Assembly (NCBI GenBank): GCA_013423325.1
Contig: BLJB01000404.1
Span: 1 to 23,647, forward strand
DNA from: Usnea hakonensis
Lineage: Eukaryota; Ascomycota; Lecanoromycetes; Lecanorales; Parmeliaceae
Reading direction: 5' to 3'
DNA length: 23,647 nucleotides
Positions 10,085 to 19,617 of this stretch are shown here, piece after piece; positions within the stretch are counted from its first letter, which is position 1; every line of letters begins with the position of its first letter. Under the pieces are notes generated by a model, which saw nothing but the letters and a program-made list of their open reading frames with translations, did not search any database and had not been told where the DNA came from. The position numbers and the translations under genes are program-made.

Positions 10085-10371
10085 CTATTATATTTTAATT
10101 AACCTTTCTAGTAAAAATTATTTAAACTAATATTTATTAAATTAAGGATATTAATATTATAAAAAGAAATACTACTTTAAAAGATATTATATCTAAATTA
10201 CTTTAATTAACTTCTATCTCTAAACTTAGTAATAGTATCTATAATAATTATTTTAAAAAATAGAAGAGTAAATACTTTTTAGTCTATAATATTATATTTA
10301 ATTATTTAGATATTAATTATTATAATAACTATAAGGGTTATATTATTAATATATATCTTTTTTAAAAAGCT
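10085..10371 (+). pseudogene. Ty1/copia-type gag, 5' part (interrupted by LINE-A)
   Basis: The plus-strand frame leading into the LINE-A insertion reads through to KAIK and, once LINE-A and one TSD copy are ignored, continues in frame at 15618 into VNYKSKGFN and LFTFKL. That block resembles the copia gag segment after the tryptophan-rich start. The N-terminus is not clear; 10085 is an estimate. Stops are TAA/TAG only. The gag would package element RNA in the cytoplasm; it is dead here from RIP and the insertion. Confidence 0.6.
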
Positions 10372-10384
10372 ATTAAAGTTAATT
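10372..10384. repeat. 13-bp target-site duplication of full-length LINE-A, left copy
   Basis: attaaagttaatt, identical to 15618-15630. It sits directly against the gattgg-type 3' tail of LINE-A. Confidence 0.93.
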
Positions 10385-10646
10385 GGATTGGATTGGAATT
10401 CATACTCGTATCTATCTAACTATATGAAAGATAATTACGGGAAGCTCTATAGCAATAATATAAGGGAAACCTTTATAGTATTACTACTATTAGGGTAAAA
10501 AACCTTACCGTACTCCTACTTGTCTCTACTATTTTAAGTCTATATACTACCTTCGACTACTGTCGCTCGGTATCTCCTACGCTCGTATTCCTCTACCCCC
10601 TTTATATCGACGCTAGCGTCCCTTAGGCCGCTCTACCCTTATATAA

Positions 10647-13600
10647 CTAGTCTTTTACTAGGGAATACTAGCCTAGAAGGCCGGATTAAATTAGTTATCT
10701 AGTTAACGCCCTCGCCTCTTTTAGAGTAGTTAGTATTCTCCGTAGATTACTAGTTCCCGCGGATTCTAGAAGTACTAGTCTAAATTATCCTAGCCTTAGA
10801 TAGAAGATAAAGATATATTTAGTATCTTATTTTAACTAGCCGTATTCGTAGCTAGCTATATAGATACCCGGGATCTTATAACGGAAGAGGAACTATACTA
10901 GCCCGATCTTCTCTATTCGTATCTAGATTAGGGCGGAGCTTTCGGCTTTCGCGAAGTTATAGTAAAGTATTCTCCTCGTTTTCTAGTCCTTAGGACCCTA
11001 AGCTAGTATCCTCTCGTTTTCGGGTATACCCGTATGGTAGCCTTCCTATAGGGTACGCTAGGCTATATTATTCTAGCCCTATACTCTTCCTTTTATCGCC
11101 TCTATCTCCTTCCTTTCTCTCTTCTTTACGTTATATTATTCCTACCCTCCCCTAGAGAGGGTACCCTCGGTCTATAAGTACTTCTCTATCGTAGGTACTA
11201 ATAGTACCTTTACCTTACAACTTCGCTTCCCTCGGAGTACTCTATAGATACGTACGTTTCTAATTTTCGTAACCTCGTATATACCTCTAAGGGCTTAGTA
11301 ATAGAGGACCGCTAGGTCTAAAGAGACCTATATAGGGGGAATACCTATCTCTACCTCTAGTTCCCTANNGTATCTTAGGTACTTATTCTAGGTTATCCCT
11401 AGCTATCTCCCTAGTATCTTTATCGCTCCTCGTATACCCGCCGGGTTATACTAGATAGCCGCCGCGTATATTATTACCGGTCGGACTATAGCCTAGTATA
11501 CTATATATACTCGGTTTAGAGTTATTCCCTATATCGAGGCCGCTATTATTAATAGCGTAAGGTATTAGGACGCTATCTTAGCCTTTACCTTCTTAAGGTA
11601 GGGGCCTTACCTTAATTTTCTATCTACGTATAGGCCTAGTACCTATATACTACCCTTTAGCTCTATAATAGTCGCTTCTAGGTCTACTACGGCTTTTATA
11701 TTAAAGCGCTTTAGCCTTCTAATAAGATAGACTAACTTATACTTTTTAGGGGCGAAAGTTACTCTATATATTTTCGCCTACTTTAGATATATCTTATAGG
11801 CTATCTTAAGCGTTATATAGTTAGCTTCCGTACTCTTCCTATATACTAGTAGATAGATATCGTTAACGAAGCCGCTAACTTAGAGGTTTAGCTTTAGCTT
11901 CGAGTACTCCTCGATAAGCGGTACGTTAAAGAATAGGAATAATATAGGGGATACTAGGGACCCCTATAGGATCCCTATCTCTACTAGTTCTACCTCGCTT
12001 ATTTTCTACTCTAGCGTTATTAATATTACTCTTTCTATAAGGAAGCTCGACGTCTAGTTTACTATCTAAGGGGGGACCCCCTTAGACTTAAGGTTATAGA
12101 GAAGCCGCTCGTAGAATATATTATCGAATACCCCCGCTACGTCTAGAGAGAGTAGGCTAGCTATATACTACTTACCGCTACCCTATATCGTATATACTAC
12201 GTTAATTATTATTTCTAGGGCTATCTCGGTAGACCGGCCTTTCCGTACGCCTATCTACTCCGGGGGGAGGAGGTTATGTTTCTCTATATAATCGCTAAGT
12301 CTCTTAGCTACGACTATCTCTAGAGCCTTCCCTAACGTACTTAGTAGGGCGATCGGCTAGTACGACTTTGGTTCTAAATAGTCGTCTTTACCCGGTTTAT
12401 GGAGGACTATCGTATTAGCGATTTTAAACTCCTTCGGGTAGTAGCCTAGATCTATATATATCTAGAAGAGCCTAGTAAGCTATAGGAGGGCCTTACTAGT
12501 AACTAACCTTAGAAATCTATTCGGTATCCTATCTATCTCTAGGGCCTTATCCTATTTTAGGTAGAAGATCGCTATCCTAACCTCCTTTTCTATTAACTCT
12601 ACGGTTATCTCCGCTAGGTTTAGATAGACTATATCCTCGATATTAGTAAGGTCTATCTATAGGGGTAGTAGAAAGAAGGTCTTTCGAAGTACTACTACCT
12701 TATCTTCGAACGATCTCGCCGGACCGGCTTCCCCGTCTTTAAGCGCTAGGAACTTAGATAGTAGCTTTAGGTTTATACTACTCTATCTAGTCTACTTAGC
12801 TAGCCCCTAGATCCCCTTCTATAACTCTCCTACTTCGTAGACTCCTTATCTAAAGTCGAGCGTTTTAGCTCTACTAATTATCTTATTCCGGTATTTTATA
12901 GCCGTACGCTATTCCTCTTCTCCCCGGTTTCCGCGGCTATTCTAGTATTCGGCCGCGAGGCGTTTCGCCTTCTATATAGCCTCGCTATAGTCGTAGTCCT
13001 AGAATAATCGAGCCCTATCTAATAGTTTAGCCTATAGAACGGTCTCTTCTACTACCTTCTTTAGGCCTACTATAATATCCTCTAGATATTTATCTATCTC
13101 TCCTCTAGTCCTTAGCTAGCTAGAAGGTAAAGAGTAGATTAGCTCTCGGATCGTAGTTTTTACGGCTTCTAGCTTTACTATTTTCTACGTCTTTCTCCTA
13201 ATAGTAGGGGCTTTTTCTATTAATAGGTCGAGCTCTATATATATTAGAAAGTAGTTAGAGCCTATCTATAGGTCTAGATATACTCTATATAATTTTATTA
13301 CCTTAGTTAGTCCTAGCGTTATAAAAACGAGGTCTATTACGCTTTCGCTACCCCTCGCCCTCTAGATTATAGAGTCCTCGGGAAGCGCGAGTTTTATATC
13401 TACTCCCGTAGTTATCTCTAGTAGCTCATCCGCTTCCTTATAGTAGCTAAACCTCCTATAGTTATTCTAGTTCGGGTAATAGAGGTTAAAGTCTCCTATT
13501 ACTATTCGTTCCTCTTATCCCTAGACCTCCTTCTTTAGTATTAGGAGGCTTAATAGATTATTAGTAGTAACTAGGGACGGGCTAGGGTTATATATATTAA

Positions 13601-14000
13601 GGATCTAAATCGCCTCTTTTTCTATAGCTCTATCTTTTCCTTTAAACTTTATAGTAATAGTATAGATATCTTTAGATAGGGATATCTCTTTCTATATATT
13701 AATATCGATCCTTTTATTAACGTAGAGGTATATCCTTATACCCGCTTTACCCCTATATAATAGGAAGAATTCGCTAGTTCCCGGGTTATATAATAACTTC
13801 GTATATATATTCTATTAAGGTTCCTAGATTACTAAGACGTCGGCTTACTTTATCTCTAGATTATTAAGTAGCGCTATTATCGTTTCTAGTTCGCCTCTTA
13901 TATTATACTATAGTATTATTAGGGTCTAGCTTTCTATTATAAAGAGTTTAGTAACTAGGAGTTCTATTCTTAGGCGTCTTATATCTAGACTTCCTAGGAC
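10647..14000 (-). pseudogene. LINE-A ORF2: AP-endonuclease, reverse transcriptase, C-terminal Cys/His region
   Basis: Minus-strand reading shows the usual order. Endonuclease: QYN-like box at about 13915, IQEP-type box with its Glu kept (about 13840-13818), FFLLYRGKAGIRIYLYVNKRID, GDFNLYYPN box (13499-13471), SVIDLVF box (13345-13324). RT: TIVLHKPGK start near 12410, LSLDVAGVFDN motif A (12150-12119), GxxxGSLVSPILF motif B (about 11975-11935), motif C at 11870-11859 reading F-V-N-D. The first Asp of FVDD has become Asn through a GAC-to-AAC change in TpG context, so the RT is dead even without the stops. A Cys/His segment lies at about 10870-10800 and the end reads SGLLGQYSLVKD before TAG at 10649. 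An RNase H domain could lie at 11100-11500 but is not clear, and the NN gap falls there. The start codon is uncertain. Confidence 0.88.
11368..11369. other. Two undetermined bases (NN) in LINE-A ORF2
   Basis: Two Ns interrupt the sequence between ttcccta and gtatctt. The true gap length is unknown, so the reading frame of ORF2 across this point cannot be trusted. Confidence 0.95.
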
Positions 14001-14065
14001 TCGGATAGTTAGGCTACCCCTATTAGTCTCTAGATTCCTATTCTAAACGGGATCTATAATAATAT

Positions 14066-15577
14066 TTAGCTAACCTCCTTTATTATAAATCTTCCTAGTC
14101 TTTCTACTCTAGAAGCTCTTTTAAGCGTCCCGGAGTCTTCCTTTTCGTAACCGCTTCCCGCGTTAATCGTATCTCGTATTCTCTTCTTCCTAGATAGAAC
14201 TACCGTAAATCCGTCGATAGTCTTCGGCGCTTCGGTAGGCCTTACCCCTCCTAGATTAGAGGTCGTTATTAGTCTTAGTATTAGCTTTCTCGCGACCTTC
14301 TCGGTCTCTTACCTCTTTCTCGGGTATATTCTCTGGTACGCTACGTAGCCCCTGCCGCCGTATACCGCGTATACTCTAAGGGCCCCCGGAGCCACCTTAT
14401 TATACTCCCTAGTATCGTACTTCTAGTTATACTCGGTATATCTAGTCTCATTTTTATAGTAGGCTACTATATAGCCCTACTCCTAGTAATTAAAGTACTA
14501 TGCCGCTCCGTGCATATAGTACAATACCTCCTTCGCCTCCCCCGCCTCGACTAGGCCTCTTAGTACTAGTCCGGAGGCTATTTCTTCTATAGTAACGTCG
14601 ATAATTAGCGACGAGTACCTTTTCTTACCCCCTCCTAGCGCCGGTCTCCTCGCGCTCGCTATCTACTTCGCCTTTACTATATCTAGGCCTAGGTATAGTC
14701 TCCTATTATCCTCTTATATCTTCTTTTTTACGGCTTCCTTATTCTCCGTATCTATCGCCTCGATCCTTATCCCGTATACTACTATAGTATAGGTCCTCTT
14801 TACTACCTTCGCAATCTTAAATTTCTTAGTAGCCTAGATTAGGTCTCCCTCTAGTAGCTCCTTCGCCTTCGCGCTAGCTATCTAGAGTTCTATATCCCCG
14901 CTCTTTAGTCGCCACGCTATCATGATATCTTCTAACGCGTATCCTACTATCTTAAAGGACGCGATAAGGTTCTCGCTAGTTACCCCTATAATAGATATCC
15001 TCTCCCCTTCCTCCTCTATTCTAACTAGGAGTTATCTTATCCGCCTAGACTCTTCTATTATCTCCCTCTAGGCCTATACTACTAGCCCTCTCCTCGTATT
15101 CTATATTAGTAACCCCGTAAAGGGGTTACCTTTACTCCAGTATCCCCCTAGGGAGCCCTAGAGGGTCGGAGTACTCGCCCTACTATCTACTAGGCTCTAG
15201 GGCCTACGTACTTCCCTCTACGTATAGGCTTCGAGGTCGATTTGCTATCCTTTAATAAAGGTCTAGGTACCTCCTAGGTTCTTCGTATACGCCTCCTATA
15301 CGGCCGCGCTAAGCTCTCTAAACGGCGTATTTTTAATAGCTTCTAACGTAGCGATAGCGTTACTCGCTTATTCCTTCCTATTTACCTAGCTTCTCCCGAG
15401 GCTCCTCCTATTAGTCGCCCCCTCTACCGGCTAATTAGGGGCCTAAGTTATATATTCTTAACGCGTTTCTCCTACTACCACCTTACCTCCTCTACCACTA
15501 TTAATTACTCCGCTCCCCTCTACTCCTACCCCAAGTCGCTTACGTGCTTCGTACGCCTCGTTGCCACTGTCAACCAT
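14066..15577 (-). pseudogene. LINE-A ORF1 (gag-like, three CCHC knuckles), RIP-inactivated
   Basis: Starts at ATG 15577-15575 (MVDSGNEAYEARKRLG) and can be followed in one frame for about 504 codons to TAA at 14068-14066, with many internal TAG/TAA at former Gln and Trp codons. The C-terminal half holds three Cys/His knuckles between about 14525 and 14330. With TAT/TAC read as decayed Cys or His, the first has C-x2-C-x4-H-x4-C spacing; the second follows after KNETR and the third after ALRV. A basic tail follows. The layout matches Tad1-type ORF1 and is shared with LINE-B ORF1 (KNExR and DTRxC blocks), so A and B are related families. The final TAA could itself be a decayed CAA. Confidence 0.87.
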
Positions 15578-15617
15578 GGATTGGAATGAGCGTCCCTCCA
15601 TTTCATCTAAATCTCCA

Positions 15618-15630
15618 ATTAAAGTTAATT
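15618..15630. repeat. 13-bp target-site duplication of full-length LINE-A, right copy
   Basis: attaaagttaatt, identical to 10372-10384; it marks the exact 5' end of LINE-A at 15617. Confidence 0.93.
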
Positions 15631-16426
15631 ATAAATCTAAAGGCTTTAATATTTTTAATAACCTTTATTATTAGCTATTTACTTTTAAGCTCTAGAACTA
15701 TATAAATATTATTAAGTATATCGGGAAGTTTAAGGAACTCTATAATAATATTATTAATATATATAAAAGGATAGGCTTTAATAATAATATCTTTATCTTT
15801 CTCTTTAATATAGATTTTAGAAAGTAATATAAAAATTACTTTTTAATTTATATCTAAAACTATAAACCTATAAATATTAATAGAGATATAGTCTATAATC
15901 TTAAGTATATAATATAGTAATTTATTTAAAGTATAGTTAGTTTTTTAACTAGTTATATTAAATCTACTTTAAAGATAATAGTAATATAATTAAAAGCGTA
16001 TATTATAATTACTCTTAGAATCGAGAAGCTTTAAAATAGTATAATTAAAAAACTAGATATTATCTATATCTAATACTTAATTAAGTTCTATTAGAATTAT
16101 AAAAAGAACTATTATACCTATAATAAATATAAAAGTAAGATAAACTAATATAAATAAATATTAAACTATAGCCGAAATAATAATAATAAGTAATAATATA
16201 ATAATAGAGATTATAAATATTATAATAATTATAATTAAAAGAGTAACTATTATAATTATTATAATTATTATAAAAAGTCTTATAAGTCTTATTAGAATAT
16301 TAATCCTATTTACTATAATATTAATAGTAAAGATAATTTAGCTTCTAACTCTAATACTAATTAAGATTATAATAGATATAACTATTATATAATACTCTTT
16401 GAAAGATAATATATTATTTCTAGGAG
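15631..16426 (+). pseudogene. Ty1/copia-type gag, 3' part
   Basis: Continues the gag from 10371 in frame. Visible blocks are NYKSKGFN, LFTFKLQNY, IGKFKELYNNI and a capsid-like helical region. A knuckle at 16089-16130 has exact C-x2-C-x4-H-x4-C spacing when its TAT codons are read as decayed TGT or CAT. An Asn/Tyr-rich tail follows (about 16170-16390). The knuckle is in frame with the restored site at 15618 (471 bases, a multiple of three). Protease, integrase and RT are not present downstream because LINE-B starts at about 16431. The copia assignment rests on the KxKGFN/LFTFKL block and the order of parts. Confidence 0.65.
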
Positions 16427-16430
16427 GTGA

Positions 16431-18203
16431 TTGAAAAGATGAAGTACAACAACCAGCACGACGAGAAGCCTTTCACAATAGGCAGAGAACCAGGAGAGGG
16501 AGATATACCTCTAGACGTAGAGGTAGTAGAAACCACCACTACCCCCGAGGGGGCGGAGTACACCAATACGGAAGAAGACCAAGACGCGACTACCGGGATT
16601 ACGATATTAATAACGAAGACGGGGAACCTAGAGGAAGTACTCTAGACACTTAAGCTACTATTTATACCTATACTAGATAACTACCGAGTAGTAGGAAACG
16701 CGTCGATAGATATAATACGAGTCCTCGTAGAAGGATAAAACCGAGAAATCGCGAAGCTACGCGTAGAGCTACAACAGGAAAGAGAGAAGCAGGCAAGATA
16801 ATAAGAAGGGGAATAAATAAGAAGCTAGGTAAATACGCCGACGCGTCAAGGTAGCCTAGCCACTAGATAAAGTTAAGGGAATCTATTTAAAGTACCCGGA
16901 GGGGCCCCCCCGCGCGTCGCGGTCTATACGATTTAACCGGAGGATTCGAGGAAACGGAGATAGCTCCTAATACAAGTTAGAGATAAGAAGGAAAGTAAGA
17001 GTATAGGAGGAACAGCGGAAGAGATCCTAAGAGAACTAAAAGATATACGGATATAAGGAGAGGGAGTCGAATAGCTAGAGATAGCGCGCCGCCTCCGTAA
17101 TAGCGACCTCCTAATCTAGATAACTACGACAGACGTAAAGGAGGACCTAGAGAAAGACACGTCCTAGCTTACGGAGAGGTACGCGTCGGCCAGCGTTATA
17201 CGAAAGGTATACCCAGTAATAGCATACGGTATTAGGGTCGATAGAGTAGATACTAGTACCTGGCTAGGGACAAAAAGGAGGCTTAAATAGGATAATTGGA
17301 GGATATACCTAGACCTAGAGATCATAGGAATTAGGTAGCTATCTAATAGCTATAAGGTAAAGAAGTACTCGTTATTAGTACTAAACCTCCCGACCCCAGA
17401 GATAGTAGATACCCTAATACTAAACGGGCTCGTGGAAGCGAAGGAAATAAAGTCTATAGAGAGGTTCGACTAGGCGGCCTCCCTAACTAGGTACTATAAG
17501 TGCTAGGAATATAGTTATATCGCGAGAGCGTGTAAAAACGAAGTACGGTACGCTAAATATAACCAGATATACGATACCCGAGCATATATAACGGTGGTAC
17601 TAAGGGCAGCCCCGGGCTGCGCGGCGTACGGGAAGAAAGGCTATACCGTATACGCCGCGGATTATTAGTTTAAGGCTAAAATAAAGAAATATACGGCGAG
17701 GAGGCTCGCGAAGAAGAGGCCGTTCTATAGTTAACTTTAGCGGGAGATGACCGAGAAGGGGAACTATAGTAGGAAAGAAGAGACGAAGATAACGGCGATA
17801 GAATCTATAGCTTCGGTCTAAAAGAGTAGACCCGTAGAACTAAAAGCTATACTCCGAGAGAAGATCAAGGAGAGTATAAGCTAGGGCCGGGGACTTAGCG
17901 AGGAAGAGTCAATCTAAATCCGGACCGAATTTACTAAGATTTAAGCTTTAGAGAAGGAGATCGCAACGGGAGGAATATAAAAGATAGAGAAATCCTAACG
18001 GAGGTATAATGAAAGTAGTATTTAGATCTATAAAAGAACAGTAATATATAGGTAGAGAAGTAGTAAGGTTTTTCCCTAATGGTATATACGCAAGACGATA
18101 GTATCAAACGGTTTTCTTGCTACGGATTAAGAGGCGATAGAGAATCCCGTAATTACCTTTCATGGCTTAGGTAGACACGACGTATAAATTCAAATTCAAA
18201 AAT
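16431..18203 (+). mobile_element. LINE-B copy 1: ORF1-only Tad-type element with LINE-A-like 3' end
   Basis: Begins where similarity with 22131 onward begins and ends at a tail of ttcaaattcaaa type near 18198. It carries a nearly full ORF1, a possible ORF2 start codon (18009) with about a dozen codons, and then, from about 18050, a 3' end resembling LINE-A (ggtttttc, then cccgtaatta, tagacacga, aattcaaat against LINE-A aattccaat). Endonuclease and RT are missing, so it is an internally deleted or natively non-autonomous element. No convincing TSD was found; a LINE-A 3' scrap follows directly at 18204. Its 5' and 3' edges keep CA/TG. Confidence 0.8.
16439..17998 (+). pseudogene. LINE-B ORF1 (gag-like, CCHC knuckles), 5' end still open
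   Basis: The ATG at 16439 (MKYNNQHDEKPF) is the likely start; the GTG four codons upstream is not a plausible start in a fungus. The frame is open for 69 codons to a TAG at 16643-16645 that probably was TGG, then continues in one frame through TAA/TAG to about 17998 (some 520 codons). A Glu/Thr-rich acidic N-terminus is followed by a coiled-coil-like segment (about 16730-16800), a central domain ending LVLNLPTPEIVDTLILNGLVEAKE, and three knuckles. The first, at 17492-17533, has C-x2-C-x4-H-x4-C spacing with two Cys still intact (17501 and 17531). A Lys/Arg-rich tail follows. It would bind element RNA. It is the best-preserved gene in the window but is still inactive. Confidence 0.85.
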
Positions 18204-18294
18204 AAAGGTTTTCTTTATATTATTATTATAAAGATTCCTATAATTATCTTTTATATAATTAGATAGATACGAGTATAAATTCTAATCTAATCTA
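18204..18294 (+). mobile_element. LINE-A 3' scrap, about 90 bp
   Basis: Matches the inverse complement of the LINE-A 3' end (20339-20430 and 10387-10480) along its whole length, with only C-to-T or G-to-A type differences, ending ttctaatctaatct where LINE-A has ttccaatccaatcc. It lies directly after LINE-B copy 1. It is strongly mutated although very short, unlike the 240-bp copy at 20337. It may be a severely 5'-truncated insertion or part of a chimeric insertion with LINE-B. Confidence 0.85.
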
Positions 18295-18516
18295 AGTATA
18301 ATTCTATAAAGTATTAAAATTTATATAGGCTATATCTAAAAATAACGCGAATCTAATAAAAATATAGAGTTTTACGCTTAGATCTACCGCCCTTAATAAT
18401 TATAGTTATTAATCTAATCGAAAATAGTTAAGGGCTTCCGCTAACCCGAAGGGGCTTAGCGGGCTTAGCAGGGCTAAGGAACTAAAGTAAATTAACTAGT
18501 CTAGATAATTTAGTCT
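18295..18516. other. Non-coding stretch with a short GC-richer repeat
   Basis: No gene seen. At 18432-18476 a GC-richer patch repeats ggcttagc and holds its near-inverse gctaaccc, giving hairpin potential. The continuation of the copia element was looked for here and not recognised. Confidence 0.4.
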
Positions 18517-18680
18517 ATTAGTCTTATTAATTAATCTATACTTAATAGACTTTTCTCTCTTATATCTTTTCTCTTCGCTATTAATCTAATTAATCCTCTT
18601 CTTTTCCTTTTTAGAGTTCTAGTACTCTAAACTAGTCTAGATTATATAGAAGTCTTCCGACCTATATTATATTATTATAT
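18517..18680. repeat. Diverged direct repeat, left copy
   Basis: About 165 bases resembling 19150-19314. The first 62 bases are the clearest (shared ttaattaatctatact and cttatatcttttctctt); the end is shared again (tatag, cttc, tattatat). The copies lie about 633 bases apart and flank the GC-rich island. They could be remnants of LTRs or of a tandem duplication. Confidence 0.6.
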
Positions 18681-19080
18681 TATAATCTACAAGTATAGGC
18701 CCACGAAAAAATTTCGTGATATAATAGTATTATTTGAAAGTTATTTCTGGTGTGAAAGTTCTCTAGGGGGTTTATAGTAGAAAAGGCTTTATTAACCTTT
18801 TTTAATTCCTAGGGGGAGACCCCCTGGAACCCCCCTCCCTCCGGGGGCCCTCCGGGGGGAGATTTCTTTAAAAGATTATATTACCACGTATATTAAGCCG
18901 ATTTTAACAATTTTTATATTATTAGAAAGCGCAAATAACGCTCTATAATTATAGAAATTATAAGAAAATTATATCTATAGGGAATAAAGTTATTATAATT
19001 ATAAATCTTTTTAGTAGAAAAGGATTTTGGTGGTCGCGGCCACTTACTTTGTCAGCGCTAAGAGTCCCAAATAGGAAGCG
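18681..19080. other. GC-rich, hairpin-forming island that kept CpA/TpG
   Basis: No coding sequence seen. Structures: an inverted repeat cacgaaa/tttcgtg (18702-18718, 7-base stem, 3-base loop); an agggggagaccccct hairpin (18811-18825) followed by repeated ctccggggg-type blocks to 18862; a near-palindrome gtggtcgcggccac (19030-19043). The 12-mer tagtagaaaagg occurs at 18775 and 19012. CA and TG dinucleotides are common, so this segment was not RIPed like its surroundings. Confidence 0.5.
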
Positions 19081-19149
19081 TATCCGATTTTTTGATTGGC
19101 TCCACATATAATTGGTAGCGTCTTGGCGGTTAGCTCCTTATATATACTA
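19081..19149 (+). promoter_or_regulatory. Promoter-like module with CCAAT-type and TATA boxes
   Basis: Two attgg boxes (inverse CCAAT) at 19095 and 19111, then tcttggcg (19121-19128) and tatatata (19139-19146), followed by a pyrimidine-rich run (19175-19205) of the kind seen at fungal start sites. The tcttggcg plus TATA pair also occurs at 6247-6274. It sits just before the right copy of the direct repeat. What it would transcribe is not clear. Confidence 0.4.
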
Positions 19150-19314
19150 ATTAGTCCTATTAATTAATCTATACTCGATAGATTTTCCCCTTATATCTTT
19201 TCTCTTTATTACTAACTATTAACTAATAATTTCTAGAGCTCTAATAATTATAATCGACCTAGTTAATTCGGAACGCTATTATATAGGGGCCTTCTAACCC
19301 GTATTATATAATTA
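19150..19314. repeat. Diverged direct repeat, right copy
   Basis: Partner of 18517-18680; see that entry for the shared blocks. Confidence 0.6.
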
Positions 19315-19535
19315 CTAGTTATTTATAGTACTATTTTAATTCTAAAATATTACTTCTAGCCTTATAACTATTTATCTAGCTACTATTTAATTATTATAGC
19401 TATTATAGCTACTCGAAATATTTCTTATATAATATATAGACCCCTTTATATATTCTTTAACCTCGTTTTATTTGAAATTTAGTATATACTTAATAGATAA
19501 TAAAAAAGATTTTTAAATTATATTTTAATAAAAAG
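19315..19535. other. AT-rich spacer
   Basis: No gene, repeat or structure that I can support; ordinary RIP-like AT-rich sequence leading into the putative LTR start at 19536. Confidence 0.5.
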
Positions 19536-19572
19536 TGTTACGAGTGTAAGTACTTGTAAGGCTAACTACCTT

Positions 19573-19617
19573 CCGATTTAGACCTTCTAATTCGGACCTT
19601 TCGATTCGGACTTTCCT
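19573..19617. repeat. Three imperfect 15-bp tandem units in the putative LTR
   Basis: Units begin at 19573, 19588 and 19603 and share the core attcggacctt (the first is decayed to atttagacctt). The spacing and position suggest LTR enhancer-like repeats; function is unknown. Confidence 0.6.

Larger units (their letters stand above)
10385..15617 (-). mobile_element. LINE-A copy 2, full length, 5,233 bp (Tad1-type non-LTR retrotransposon)
   Basis: A complete LINE on the minus strand, from the 5' end at 15617 to a 3' tail of ccaat-like repeats at 10399-10385, inserted in a copia gag with a perfect 13-base TSD. It carries ORF1 (15577-14066) and ORF2 (about 14000-10647). It is less AT-rich than the surrounding elements and keeps many CpG sites while having lost nearly all CpA and TpG, so it was hit by RIP with strong CpA preference and is probably younger. 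Both outer ends keep TG/CA. Its 5' part recurs at 1-631 and its 3' part at 18204-18294 and 20337-20576. Confidence 0.93.

Noticed and set aside
16427..16645. A 72-codon open frame starting with GTG as a free-standing small gene
   Set aside because: It is the RIP-spared 5' edge of LINE-B ORF1. The real start is the ATG at 16439, and the frame goes on past a TAG that replaces a likely TGG; copy 2 at 22140 shows the same protein.
18681..19080. A structured RNA gene in the GC-rich hairpin island
   Set aside because: The hairpins are short and there are no tRNA, snRNA or rRNA landmarks; inverted repeats alone do not support an RNA gene.
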